From: Gigantopelta aegis
Taxonomy: Eukaryota; Mollusca; Gastropoda; Neomphalida; Peltospiridae
Assembly (NCBI RefSeq): GCF_016097555.1
Contig: NC_054706.1
Span: forward strand, 45,042,765-45,106,764
Reading direction: 5' to 3'
DNA: 64,000 nt
A program made the translations under genes and the position numbers. The notes under the pieces are model-generated. The model worked only from the letters and a program-made list of their open reading frames with translations. It made no database searches and was not told the origin of the DNA. Below are positions 23,463 to 35,869 of the stretch, in pieces; the stretch's first letter is position 1; the number at the start of each line of letters is the position of its first letter.

Positions 23463-23760
23463 AGGCGTACGGGCTCCGATGTTTGTAGGGGTGGGAGTGA
23501 GGGGCAGGCTGGCTTTGCCCGAATTAAACGAAAATGCCCGAATCTGGATAACAACATTTATTTATATTAGCATTAATACCAAACAGCTATGATATAGGGT
23601 TGCAAACGAATCACTACACATTTTTACATGAATTACAACTAATTTTGAAGGTAGAATAATGGAAATGCATGGTAAAAAGGTTTTAGTTTAGCACATATTC
23701 CTCGAATATCTGTATCATTTTTTCCCGAATTTGGTAATTTTGATACCCGCTACATGTTTT
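23463..23760 (+). repeat. Dispersed repeat F, copy 1
   Basis: Starts gcgtacgggctccgatg and contains cccgaattaaacgaaaatgc and gggttgcaaacgaatcacta. An inverted copy is at 42650-42988. Non-coding. Confidence 0.75.
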
Positions 23761-23765
23761 CATTA

Positions 23766-23880
23766 GGTCAGGTCAGGTCAGAGTGTTTAACGTGCACATT
23801 CAGAACAATCTGTTGTAGCGCACGCCTGTCCTGGGTACAGGTGCCGGCCTCGGCCGGCTCCTCCGTCCAGGACAGGAAAT
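23766..23880 (+). repeat. Dispersed repeat D, copy 2
   Basis: aggtcaggtcaggtcagagt, then caatctgttgtagcgcacgc and gtccaggacagg. Confidence 0.65.
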
Positions 23881-23885
23881 GATTT

Positions 23886-24083
23886 CATTAGTAGCAAGGG
23901 ATCTTTTATATGCACCATCCCACAAACAGGATAGCACATACCACGGCCTTTGATATGTCAGTCTGAGTCATGGTACACTGGCTGGAACAAGAAATAGCCC
24001 AATGGGCTCGGCCCACTAACGTGGATCGATCCTAGACCAAGCGCGCATGAAGCGAGCGTTTTAACACTACACTATGTCCTGCT
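23886..24083 (-). mobile_element. SINE type A, 5' part
   Basis: Complement of the body (gggatcttttatatgcacca) and of the tRNA-like head (aagcgcgcatgaagcgagcg). The tail is absent. Confidence 0.8.
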
Positions 24084-24334
24084 TCGATAAATATTCTAGG
24101 TACTTAAAATGTTATTTTGACATGTTACATGAATTCCTCATGCATAATAATAATGTAAAATAAAATAATAACAATGGTCCAGCCAGGCGTGGGTATAGGT
24201 TTTGTCTCCGTTCGTTCATCTGTCTGTCTGTCCAACATATAGTTTTCCGAACCTTTTTTTTAGCAATGATTCAAGATATTGAACTGAAATGTTTTTCATG
24301 GGTTTACCATGTAGAGTTACCGATCACGTTTAAC

Positions 24335-24490
24335 GTTTACGACGATTTATATTGAAATTTTGAGTAAAAGTCAGTATCTATCTGTGATATTTCTATTTTT
24401 GCACAGTTCTTTACACTGTTTTTATTTAAATCTTGAATTTTTATATTGATGCTGGGGTGTCGTTAAACATTCATTCATTCATTCATACCT
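24335..24490 (+). repeat. Repeat H with SINE tail iii
   Basis: Complementary orientation to the copies at 15.3 and 21.3 kb, ending in ctggggtgtcgttaaacatt and (ATTC)n. Confidence 0.7.
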
Positions 24491-24513
24491 TTTTATAGTT
24501 ATGGTCAAATCGT

Positions 24514-24742
24514 TTTCAACTTATTTATGTGCTTATATCCAATTAATGTTCAAGCACGCTGTCCTGGGCACACACCTCAACTATCTGGTTGTTAGTGGTT
24601 AGTGAGAGAAAAGAGAATGTAGTGGTCTTACACCTGCTGAGTCGTTAAACCTCGCTCTGGGTGAGAGCCGGTACCGGGGCTGCGAACCCAGTACCTACCA
24701 GCCTTATGTCCGATGGCTTAGCCACGACACCACCGATACTAG
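24514..24742 (-). mobile_element. SINE type B
   Basis: Complement of the tail (gcttatatccaattaatgtt) through the head (ccacgacaccaccg). Confidence 0.8.
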
Positions 24743-24759
24743 TGGTTAAATCATTTCGT

Positions 24760-24905
24760 TTCATTTCAACTTATTTTCTGCTTATATACAATTAAGGTTC
24801 AATCACGCTGTCGTGGGCACACACTTCAGCTATCTTAGCTGTCTGTACAGAACAGTGGGTTAGTTCTTAATTGTTAGTGGTTAGTTACAGTGAAGAGGGT
24901 ATATA
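24760..24905 (-). mobile_element. SINE type B, 3' part
   Basis: Second, partial copy in the same orientation (atacaattaaggttcaatca), lacking the head. Confidence 0.7.
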
Positions 24906-25748
24906 GTGGGGCAGATGTGTGACAAAATTGAAATGAATTGTGGCCTTTGTGGTAAAAGCACTAACATTGGTACAGATAATGTTTGATATGTTCTAAATGA
25001 TTTTAGATGTAGTGCCACGCTGAATATTTCCCTATAAGCCCATAAATGCGGACAATCCAAGATGGCCGCCAGACGAAAAGACAAAATCTCTAAAGTTGCA
25101 TATATTCGGCAATTTATAACACAAACACATGAATGAATTGTTCTTTTCTAAGTTGTCATCCATAAGAAATCCAATATTATCATTATTTAGTTTTTAAAAT
25201 ACAGAAACGGTTTCAAAAGGACAATTATATGGTAAAATGGGCAGCCCCCAATATCAAAAATAGCATTTGTCTTAGTCATATTAAAACATTGACAGTTATT
25301 ATTTTCAAATGGTAAGTAAAGAAGCAGTATTGAGTTCACTCTCACATATATGAACACTTTCATGTATACAAAAAACATGGTGTAGTTTTCTTAATAAGCA
25401 TTGTAGGTATCTCACCACTATTGATTATACCTTGGTGACAGTACAAATATAAAGCCAAGCACTGACTAAATTATTAACAGTAGGTGCTACATACTACCTG
25501 ACATGAAGAGAATAGCCTCTGTGACAGGATTTAAGCAAATAAAATTGATACTTCGCCACCTGCAATTTTAATTATCCACTCGCCTAAGCACATGGGCTAA
25601 TGGAGGGGAGGCTACTCTCGTTGAATATATGTACCACAGGCATAGCAAACAATGGTCTTGCCTGTAGCTAAGCAGATATGCATCTGTCAGTTTGATATGC
25701 CAAAATCATGAGGCAATGTTACCCTTCCAATATTCCATAATCATACTG
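24906..25748. other. Non-coding stretch
   Basis: Several small minus-strand frames (for example 25187-25378) show no domain. It may include the 3' flank of the next pseudogene. Confidence 0.4.
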
Positions 25749-27482
25749 TCAAGTCTGTTCAGACACCAACATAATAAAATAAAGAAAAGAGGTACTCTTT
25801 TTCATGGAACTAAATTCGCCGCCTACACGTCGCTCATTGGCTGAAATAGCGGTGTGATCCCTGTAGTCACAGTTGCTACCAGAATGGCAAAGCGCTGTAC
25901 ATTTCAGAACTGCCTCAACACGCTTGCATTGCCTTCTGCACCCCTTCTTGCAACCACATAGTAGCAAGTGCGAACAAGATACTGTAGCTTCTGGGATTAA
26001 TGTCTTGTGAACAAGTACGAACTGCCTTGCTACATCTGGAACTCGATCATGCAATGTCGCCATATCACGTATGTGAATGGGAAGACACCTAGAATAGTGA
26101 GTGTGGTCCAGGGCAAAACCCCATTATGTTAGGGTAGAAACAATGAGCGAGAAGTTGGATTCGCGAAGAGATCGCACTTGCACCATTATGAGAAGCTGAA
26201 ACTGCATTACAGTAAACCAATACTGTAATTGTGGAAATGCCTCAGCTCGTATCAAACACCAGTCGTCAAAATGAATTGGTTCACTTTCTTCACTGTTGTA
26301 TGCAGTATAGGCTGTTTTAAGGAAAATTGACTAAGCACTGCATGTTACTTGGTGTACGTATCTCGTTCGTGTGACATGTGAGCATTTGAGACAGGAATCA
26401 GGTGTAAGAACATTTGTCCAGTCACTACATTCAAGAAAATCTCCAACAATTCTCAAGACGGCTATCTCAATGTATAAGCCACCAAGCACAATGACAAACG
26501 TCTGTTCTCCATATTCATCTGGTCACTGCCACTGGATTTGTTTAGCAGTCGTGAACAGTGGCTAATCCAGTGTTAGCACAGAAACCTGTCCATGGTTTTA
26601 AAAATTGACAGCATGCTGGACAACACCATCGAATGACGAATCATATCCACAGTCTTAGAATCATCAGAGAACAATGGTAGAAGTGAGTTGATGATGACGT
26701 TATAGTTGCCTGGTTGCAGTGCATTTGCATGAAATCCAGCGCATGAAATTGGATCCGTAATGCTTCGTTTCTCTTTGCTTATGAGCAGCTGTGTTTCTTT
26801 TTGCCACTTTTTCTGATATTCGAGGACAGCCTTTAGAGAATGGTCATCGTCTGCGTGAGTACCTTCTATGGAAGGGATGTGAGAGGGTCCTTGTTCCACA
26901 GAGTCACAAGGATCAAATTTTGTACGATTCTGATAGTGCTGGGATAATATTAATTGTAGGTCAAGTCTTCATTATAGCTGTTTTACGTTCAACACCATCA
27001 GACTCTGATGTACGAGTTTGTAACAGGGATATGCCTGTACCATGAAGCGTATCAGTAGCAGTCGTTGAACTAGGATTGTGGTCAATGTTATCAAATGCAG
27101 CTGTGGTGAACAGATTCTTTATTAAAATAAATGGACAAACTACTTGCTCGGTTTCATATTGCTCACATGCTGACACTGCCATGCGTGTGAAACAGATACC
27201 AAAGATTGAATTGTGGCAATGAGTTCGTTGTACTGATCTCAGACACATTCATATATTTCTATCATGCGGATACTCTCGCACACCTGCAATGGCTTTTCTA
27301 TACATTAGTTTACTAGATTTAAGCACGTCCTGTGATTGAACATCTGTAAAACATGGTGATATTGTGTGACAGGTTGATCTTACAAAGAAGCCAATAACTG
27401 ACATTGTCAAAAGTCCACAGGCACAGGAGCAGTTGTTAAGACATGAGAGCAACTTGTTTACATTGCCTAACAGGTACGTCAC
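25749..27482 (-). pseudogene. Decayed copy of a cysteine-rich uncharacterised protein family
   Basis: Minus-strand pieces in order: a 77-residue piece (27482-27249), a 108-residue piece ending near VDMIRHSMVLSSML (26640), then, after frame changes, AKQIQWQ and FVIVLGGLYIEIAVLRIVGD (about 26460), SHVTRTRYVHQVTCSA, HFDDWCLIRAEAFPQLQYW, and WGFALDHTHYSRCLPIHIRD (about 26110-26050) leading directly to CGCKKGCRRQCKRVEAVLKC (about 25930). From memory these blocks occur in this order in a multicopy family of unknown function in cnidarian and mollusc genomes, with the Cys-rich block at the C terminus; here the stretch before it seems deleted. Several stops and shifts make it non-functional. Whether the family is a host gene or transposon cargo I cannot say. 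Confidence 0.6.
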
Positions 27483-27737
27483 GTGAACTTAGAACATTTC
27501 CTTTTATATGAGAATCAATAATTTCATCCACCATCACTTTACTAAGGTATAGTAAGGCTTAGTGGAAAAAAAATCACAGGTGCTTCATTTGAAATTGTGT
27601 GCAAGACTGGTGACACCAGGAACTTGAAGTGGACATTGATGGTGCAGATATCGGCAAACACATTTGATGATTATGCATCTAGGTTGATATTCTACATACA
27701 AATGCAGTTCACATATTATGCTTGACATTATCTTGAC

Positions 27738-27860
27738 ATTAACCTGACAAACATTTGTCTGTCACGCGTAAGTTTGCCACAATCGCAAGGGTTGTAAATA
27801 ACTTTTTGTCGAGAAAGATGTTAAAAGTTGCTTAAAAACTGGTTTTTGAAGACGTAAGAA
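27738..27860 (+). repeat. Dispersed repeat E, partial copy
   Basis: acctgacaaacatttgtctg through to ggtttttgaagacgtaagaa matches the middle of the copies at 8.9 and 29.2 kb. Confidence 0.75.
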
Positions 27861-27867
27861 ATAAGCT

Positions 27868-28510
27868 GGATTTATACTTTTGACGCCGTTACCCGCCGTA
27901 ATACGCTACCATACGCTAAACCGGTTGGAGGCGTTAGCTGACGACTGCCGGCAGACATAACCGAACGTTTAGCGTCATTGTCCCAAGTGTAAATCAACGC
28001 TCGCAGGCGCCGACCTATTTTCAAGGCTCCACGTAGATATTTTAATTTTACCAGATGTTAAGATGACTGACATAAATGCTAATGCAGCAGTTATAATTGA
28101 AAGTAAAGTTTGTTTTTATTTAACGACGCCACTATAGCACATTGACTGTTTAACCATCGGCTATTGGACGTCAAACATAATGGTCACTCTGACACAGTTT
28201 CCATTAGTAGCGAGGAATATTTTATATGCATCATCCCACAGACAGGATAAAATATACCACGGCCTTTGTCCAGTTGTGGAGCAATGATTGGGATGGAGAA
28301 AAACCCAATCGGAGAAAGAGTAAACCAAGTAAATGAGTAAAAGTCCCTATTATATGTGTTGTGGAATGATGTGGCTACTTCTGATTGGCTGAACTGCCAG
28401 CGTTTGCAAGCGCATATCTTGAAAGTTCAACACAATTGAACTCTGGAAATTCGTATGTCGACATGCGCCGTTTTACGGCGAGTGCTCCTTGGCGTTTAAA
28501 GTATATATAA
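27868..28510. mobile_element. Possible MITE with terminal inverted repeats, interrupted by a SINE
   Basis: ggatttatacttttgacgcc at the left and ggcgtttaaagtatatata at the right are near-inverted copies. The interior has several GC-rich words around the cgcc/ggcg core. A type A SINE lies inside. Confidence 0.5.
28104..28325 (-). mobile_element. SINE type A
   Basis: Complement of the tail (tttatttaacgacgccacta) and body (tttatatgcatcatcccaca); the head is worn. Confidence 0.75.
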
Positions 28511-28675
28511 AATGAAATTTAACCTAGTACAAATATTATAACGATCAGAAACATGTTTAATATACAGCCACTAATATATTATGCAGAAAAATATATTTGA
28601 TATGTACAATCGTTAAAAAGTCTCTGTTAGCCGATAACATCTTAAAAATTGCAGCAAACTCAGGAATGTCCCTTT
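28509..28675. mobile_element. TTAA MITE, right-hand fragment
   Basis: Matches the last 170 bp of the MITE family and ends ctcaggaatgtccctttaa. The left half is missing. Confidence 0.8.
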
Positions 28676-28777
28676 AAATGAAATAAAGCAAACTATACTA
28701 GCCTGATAAGGGCATTTTGCAACCGTGACGTCACACGTAGGCTCCCTAAACACAGAAGATCATTAGTACTCCTACCT

Positions 28778-28833
28778 GTTCATCAGAACACCATGTTATA
28801 TATCCGCAGACACGGTATGGTGTTCTGATGAAC
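28778..28833. repeat. Perfect 16-bp inverted repeat
   Basis: gttcatcagaacacca and tggtgttctgatgaac, separated by 24 bp. Confidence 0.85.
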
Positions 28834-29158
28834 ACTAATGAACACCACAACGTCTACCAACAATGTTTTGTGCCAGTCCAACTTCAAGCATACCAATCTT
28901 CCGAAGGCGTTCATTGACGACAATCAGATATCAACCAAAGTGGGTTTTCTGAGTGACGAGAAACCGTACAATCGTTTTGTGGTCCAATGATCAGAAAAAT
29001 TACGTCAAACTGGAGCACGTGGCCCGAAGTGCGCATAAAGCAAGCTGTGCTCAAAAAACGTGTTTCTTACACACCCGTTGGTGAGAACATCATTTGTTAT
29101 TTTTTATAACACATACTTGTTAACACATATACTTGCGTTAACATTTTAAAGACATACG

Positions 29159-29505
29159 ACTGGCTGCTCCTAGGTAATGACCAGGTCACCAATGCTATAC
29201 ATCCAAGACAAAAACAGCACGGTCTAAATCGATTACACCGTGACGTATAGTTCACCCGACAATTGTGTGTGACACGTAAGTGAGCTACAAGCTGAAGGGC
29301 TGTATATGACTTTTAGTCGAAAAAGATGTTAACATTTGCTTAAAACCTGGTTTTTAAGAATATGTAAGAAATAGAATACTAGATTCGTGTCAGTTAGATA
29401 TCATTTATCTTACAACTCGTTGTTTAAAAACGTATGCAACTCTCTTTCGCTGATTAGATACATTTTAAAATGGTATCTAACGGCCACTCATGTTGTAATC
29501 TCTAT
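29159..29505 (+). repeat. Dispersed repeat E, copy 3
   Basis: Full-length match to 8881-9244, from ctgctcctaggtaatgacca to ggtatctaacggccactcat. Confidence 0.8.
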
Positions 29506-29961
29506 ATATATATCATGTGCAACTGATAAAACTCCTTTGGAATATCGACGGGTATGGTTACACAATAATTTTCTGTAACAGATAAAAATCATTAGCTGTA
29601 GCTGTTACAATTCAAAGTTTGATTTTTAAAAAATGTCTCAAATAAACTTCTTTTCTTAAATCCGACCATTATATTTCGGCCGAAAATTAGCGGCTGAAAA
29701 TTATAAAACCGAACGTAAAAAATATTTTTAAACTGCTTTATCCTTATGAGAAACAGTTCAAATTAACTCACACCTCCACTCGTTTACATGCGGGCTGCGG
29801 TACGCCTTTTGTGCTGAATATCGTAGACGAGCTCTTCCCTAATCCCTCCTCCCACATTCCTGTCTTGGACTCAAGAGCTTGTCAAAAAGAACTTGCACCA
29901 ACGTTAGAGCGTGTACTACAACAGTTTGCTTAAATCAAATGAAGTCAAGCAAATAAATATG

Positions 29962-30033
29962 AGCAGAGTGGCGCAGTGGAAGCGTGCTGGGCCCATAACC
30001 CAGAGGTCCGTGGATCGAAACCACGCTCTGCTA
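29962..30033 (+). tRNA. Initiator tRNA-Met (CAT)
   Basis: A 72-nt cloverleaf sequence: acceptor strands AGCAGAG and CTCTGCT pair fully (A1:U72, an initiator mark), the anticodon loop is CCCATAA with three G:C pairs in the anticodon stem, and the T-loop reads ATCGAAA with A in place of the usual first T, again an initiator mark. A T6 Pol III terminator follows at once. Downstream sequence to about 30200 is homologous to the flanks of the 49-60 kb array. Confidence 0.93.
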
Positions 30034-30336
30034 TTTTTTCGTTTTTACTTGCTCTCTTACTATATTGTTTTCGCAAATTCGAAGACTTCAAATGCAATAA
30101 TTTGTTATTCATTATTATTTATGAATATGGAAAGACAAATATTTTTTATATGGGTAAATTTTACCAAAAGGTATTCAGGAACATGCAATCCTATTCCAGT
30201 GCATTATATAGATCATCTCAGCAAGCATGTACACTGCACTGTTTTTAACACAGGTATTTTACCACCTTGGGAACCAATTTCGGTGGCCGCATTAGACAGG
30301 TGCCATCAACACAGCATGTGGATGCTAGAACAGGTT

Positions 30337-30394
<58 letters not shown>
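30337..30394. repeat. (AT)n microsatellite
   Basis: About 58 bases of alternating TA. Confidence 0.95.
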
Positions 30395-30399
<5 letters not shown>

Positions 30400-30434
30400 G
30401 TTATATAATTTGTTTAAGTAAGGAATACACTACT

Positions 30435-30520
30435 CAGAGACTACAATATTTGTGCACGAGGATCGGTTAGAGGCCAGTAGCCTGATGACAGGACCTCGTG
30501 CACAAATATTGTAGTCTCTG
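30435..30520. repeat. 27-bp perfect inverted repeat
   Basis: cagagactacaatatttgtg with gcacgagg at 30435-30461 is exactly complementary to 30494-30520, with a 32-bp loop. The right arm and about 60 bp beyond it recur at 31099-31183. Confidence 0.9.
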
Positions 30521-30579
30521 GGTAGTTTATTTCACTTAAACCTAAATACAGAAATACCGGTCAGTCAACCGTATTGGCG

Positions 30580-30825
30580 TCGGTGGGCCTATTGGGCTCT
30601 TTCTCGCTTTAGCCAGTGCACCACGACTGGTAAATCAAAGGCCGTGGTATGTGCTATCTTGTCTGTGGGATGGTGCATATAAAAGATCTCTTGCTACTAC
30701 TGGAAAATGTAGCGGGTTTCATCTCTATGGCTGTGTCAAAATGATCATATGTTTGACATCCAATAGCCGATGATTAATAAATCAATGTGCTCTAGCGGTG
30801 TCGTTAAACAAAACAAACTTTTCGC
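30580..30825 (+). mobile_element. SINE type A, lacking the head
   Basis: Starts tcggtgggcctattgggctc and ends gtcgttaaacaaaacaaac. Confidence 0.85.
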
Positions 30826-31096
30826 TCGATGCGCGGTCGGTCTGGGATCGATCCCCGTCTGTGGACCCATTGGGCTATTTCTCGTTCCAGCCAGTGCACC
30901 ACGACTGGTATATCAAATGTCGTGGTATGTACTACCCTGTCTGTGGGATGGTGCATATAAAAGATCCCTTGCTGCTAATCGAAAAAGAGTAGCCCATGAA
31001 GTGGCGACAGCGGGTTTCCGTAACCATATGTCTGACGCCATATAACCGTAAATACAATTTGTTGAATGTGTCGTTAAATAAAACACTTTCTTTCTT
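30826..31096 (+). mobile_element. SINE type A with tail ii
   Basis: Head fragment cgatgcgcggtcggtctggg, body gtgcatataaaagatccctt, then the second tail type: acgccatataaccgtaaata and gtgtcgttaaataaaac. Confidence 0.85.
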
Positions 31097-31524
31097 TCGT
31101 GCACAAATATTGTAGTCTCTGGATAGTTAATTTCACTTAAACCTAAATGCAGAAATACCGGTTATTCAACTATATTGGCGTGCTCGGTTTGAAATGCATT
31201 TTTTTCTACCTGTCGGCTTAATTCATGACATGCACGTCAAGTCTTTTGCACACATTAAGTTTTCCTCACTTAACTGTTCGTTGGAGACTGAAGACAGTTG
31301 ACCTCGCGTGTTGTGTCATTTCATTGCATTTTTTTATGAACAGCATGACGGAAAGTTATTCAGGTGATGATATGTTTTTGACTCAGCATTACTACAAAAA
31401 TAAAAATGCTTCTTTAAATGACATACATGCATGTTTAAATGTATATATAATTCATTTGGATACACAAACTGAACACTGTTCGCCCGTGTGGCTTAAATGA
31501 ATACAGCCCTGCTCATTTTATTAA

Positions 31525-31690
31525 TTTCAACTTATTTTCGTGCTTATATCTAATTAACGTTCAAGCATTCTGTCCTGGGAACACACTTCAGCTATCTGGA
31601 CAGTGGGTTAGTTGTTAGTGGTTAGTGAGAAAGAAGAGGGTGTAGTGGTATAACACCTACCCAATGAGTCTGGGTGAGAGCCGAGTACTC
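31525..31690 (-). mobile_element. SINE type B, partial
   Basis: Complement of the tail (gtgcttatatctaattaacg) and body; the head is missing. Confidence 0.8.
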
Positions 31691-31899
31691 GAAGGTCATA
31701 CTCGACCCGGACCTGAGTACCCGATATTTAATGAGACTAAGGAATAAAGTAATATAGCATTATGCATCTTAATTCCAGCCCTTAACATGGATGTGAAACC
31801 ACGCCAATGTATTGAATTCCACACATTCGACTTTTGTATTCCCTCCATGTCTCACAGCCTTATAATGTAACCGGCGACTAGCATATGGCAAAATGACGT

Positions 31900-31960
<61 letters not shown>

Positions 31961-31964
<4 letters not shown>

Positions 31965-32505
31965 TCAAAAAAGAAACGCATAGGTGATAGGGAAAGAAGA
32001 AAAGTGTTTGATTTTACAATGTTGCTGAACAACCATGTTTGTTAATGTTCCTAGAATGGGACAGCATGCCCAAATGCACCCTAAAACAAATTTAACGCAC
32101 GTTAATCGGCGTGAAATGGTCAGATTTTGGCGAATGCACGTGAAACTCGGGGAAACAACTGGGGTAGTGATGGGTATTTAAAGATGCAATGCTCGCAATG
32201 ATGCCTCATTTCCATTTCGACGTAGACGAGTTACAAGATGCCAAGACTAAGCCTGCCGAATCGAAACATTGCAATAGGCCGCCTCCAGTTAGGTGAATCG
32301 CAGTCAGCAGTCGCACGCCACATGAACGTCCATCAGAGCACCATTTCACGTCTCTGGGACAGGTACCAGCAGTTTCAATCAGCTGAAGACCGGCCCAGAA
32401 GTGGAAGACCTCGCATAACAAATGCAGCACAAGATCGCTACATCCAGGATGTGCACTTGCGTCACCGAACTACCACAGCAACGAACATTGCCAGGAGTTG
32501 CACCC
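31961..32505 (+). mobile_element. Tc1-type transposon, 5' fragment
   Basis: A terminal repeat-like start (actgtcaaaaaagaaacgca) follows an (AT)n tract (31905-31957). A frame from 32238 gives MPRLSLPNRNIAIGRLQLGE, the first HTH (VHQSTISRLWDRYQQF) and RSGRPRIT, then ends. The catalytic half and right terminus are lost. Confidence 0.85.
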
Positions 32506-33709
<1,204 letters not shown>

Positions 33710-33772
33710 AGTTCGTCTGAAGCATCATTGCAGTTTTAACATAACATTAGAAAAACAAATTAAACACATTAC

Positions 33773-33957
33773 CTTCAATGAAATGCTCACTGCATATTAC
33801 TGAATTATGTGTAGGAAGCCATGTTGTTCCATCATGTTTGTCACGTTTTAATACACCTACCCACAAACTGCGATTCGCCTCTTCTTTTGGGAAATTTTTT
33901 TGTTTTTTTTATCATGTTATGATTTGTGCAACCAACTGCACAACATGATTTAGGCAT
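33773..33957 (-). pseudogene. THAP zinc-finger exon, frameshifted
   Basis: From an ATG at 33957: MPKSCCAVGCTNHNMIKK, the start of a C2CH THAP domain with its first two cysteines. In another frame the rest follows: RSLWVGVLKRDKHDGTTWLP and CSEHFIEG, with the last Cys and His, ending at a plausible donor (G/GTAATG, 33773/33772). The shift lies in an A-rich stretch around KKTKKFPK, so a single indel could be a real lesion or a sequencing error. THAP domains bind DNA and occur in host regulators and P-element-type transposases. No following exon was found. Confidence 0.7.
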
Positions 33958-34139
33958 CTTGGCCGTTAACTGCTGTAAAAAAAAAATCGAAAGCTTCACC
34001 TCGTGGTAAACAATGACTGCGAGGGCCGAATACCCAAATGCTCGGTTACGAGAATACGGAATGGCACCTTTGCTTTCGAAGGTAGATATAGATATAATTA
34101 ATACATGTAATTCGCTACAAAAGAGCAACGGCTTCAGTT

Positions 34140-35080
34140 AGACCCAGAGCAAAGCACCCAGAGGTAGTCGGACAACACAATACTGACTCCCATGAGTTGC
34201 CCTTGCCAACCCGCCATGTCCTTTTAAGGACAGAATCGGGAGAAAAAAAGAATAAAAAGCATGATCCCTTAACAGATCAAGCCTTTTTAAGGGCTAAAAG
34301 CTAGGGGGTAACCACGGGCGGTCAACAACGACGGCCACCAATAGGCTAAGTTCCAATACGAGCTACTCTCGGCAAACTAAGTTCAAATTAGTTTCCTCCA
34401 ACTCTGTCTTCTGAGCTGTCCACACCATCGCCTACCTGTCTCAACTTCCTCCACGGGTGCAGTCTTTGTTTACTTCCCTGCACCCACCTGGCATCCTCGT
34501 CCTCTGCCGCTAATAAAGCTGGTCCGACCCACGGCACTAACTAACGGCCGCTGGTAGTAGGGGTGCATAGTAGGTAGTTCGCCTCTTAACAATGCCAGAA
34601 GTAACTACTGAACACTCTCCGAAATGGTCAGACTAAGCCCACAGCTAAAAGCTGATGGGGAATGACAGGTGTGGAACGGACAGCCACAAGAGACAAGCAC
34701 ATCTCGCGGTTAGAGAGACAAGGACTGGGATGTGGAGGTGGACAGCGAAAGAAGTTGAAAGCTAGGAGGAGCTGCCAGATCGGGGATAAATGAGATGGAA
34801 TTCAAAGGAGATAAAGGAGAGGGGGGAGTGGGATACAAAAAAAAAATCAAATTAACATGTAGCTCCCTTTTCTTTCGATGAACCGTTAAAAAATGCGCCA
34901 AAATTCCTTCAAGAAATTAGACACTACTTTCCTTTTTTAGTTAATCCTACGGGATATTCAAAATTCAATGCCACCAAAATTGCCCCCGCCCACTACCGAT
35001 TCCGGTCGGGCTGCTGGTGCTCCCTTGCACTTGCCAGCGCGGGCGGTCCCCTCTTCCACCCACCCCAACACTGTTCCTGT
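34140..35080. other. GC-richer block of unknown nature
   Basis: About 940 bp that stands out from the AT-rich surroundings. It has no long frame and no terminal repeats that I can see. It contains aataaa at about 34513. It may be the untranslated end of a retroelement, an old repeat or a non-coding transcript region. Confidence 0.35.
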
Positions 35081-35081
35081 C

Positions 35082-35160
35082 CTGGACGGAAGAGCACCTG
35101 CGCCCAGGACAGGCGTACGCTACTACAGCTTGTTCTGAATGTGCACGTAAAACCCTGTGA
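35082..35160 (-). repeat. Dispersed repeat D, copy 3
   Basis: Complement of the D core: cgcccaggacaggcgtacgc and cagcttgttctgaatgtgca. Confidence 0.6.
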
Positions 35161-35164
35161 CATT

Positions 35165-35460
35165 GGTTCGCGGTCGGTTCAGGATCGATCCCGTCGGTGG
35201 ACGCATAGGGCTATTTCTCGTTCCAGCCAGTGCACCACGACTGGTATATCAAAGGCCGTGGTATGTACTGTCATGTCTGTGGGATGGTGCTGCTAATCGA
35301 AAAGAGTAGGCCAATATCTGTGGTCCTTAGCCATATGTCCCACGCAATATAATCGATGCCTTCGTGCTGCTGTGTCGTTAAACATTGATTGATTCATTCA
35401 TTCCATATAACCGTAAATAAAATGTGTTGAGTGCGTCGTTAAATAAAACAGTTCCTTCCT
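35165..35460 (+). mobile_element. SINE type A with tails iii and ii in succession
   Basis: Head ttcgcggtcggttcaggatc, body with a deletion, then gctgtgtcgttaaacattga, and then ccatataaccgtaaataaaa. Confidence 0.8.
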
Positions 35461-35540
35461 TCTTCCTTATGACATGACATGTCATGATGCTACATCATAT
35501 ATGAAGGTAATGCTATTTTATGGCATTTATTACAACTGTC

Positions 35541-35590
35541 AGCAGAGTGGCGCAGTAGAAGCGTGCTGGGCCCATATCCCAGAGCTAAGG
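35541..35590 (+). pseudogene. tRNA-iMet 5' fragment
   Basis: AGCAGAGTGGCGCAGTAGAA through the anticodon arm (CCCATATCCC), then homology stops before the T-arm. A dispersed relic of the array gene. Confidence 0.85.
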
Positions 35591-35869
35591 ATGTAATAAT
35601 CACAGTTAACTACAGTTGAAAGTAATGTAGTAAATATTAAATTAAACCTTAGTTTTATATAAATAAATATTGTAAATAAATAATAAATAAATTAACCAAA
35701 TGATCACAACGGGAACCAATAACATTGTTTGCGAATTTTAACGTTACACTCTGTCGTGGGGTACTGGAAATGCTCACCGAGGAGAAGCGATCTTGCGACC
35801 CATCGCATCTCAGACGATGTTGAGCGAAATATTTTATTTTTATTCATTCATTCATTCATTTCGCTACAA

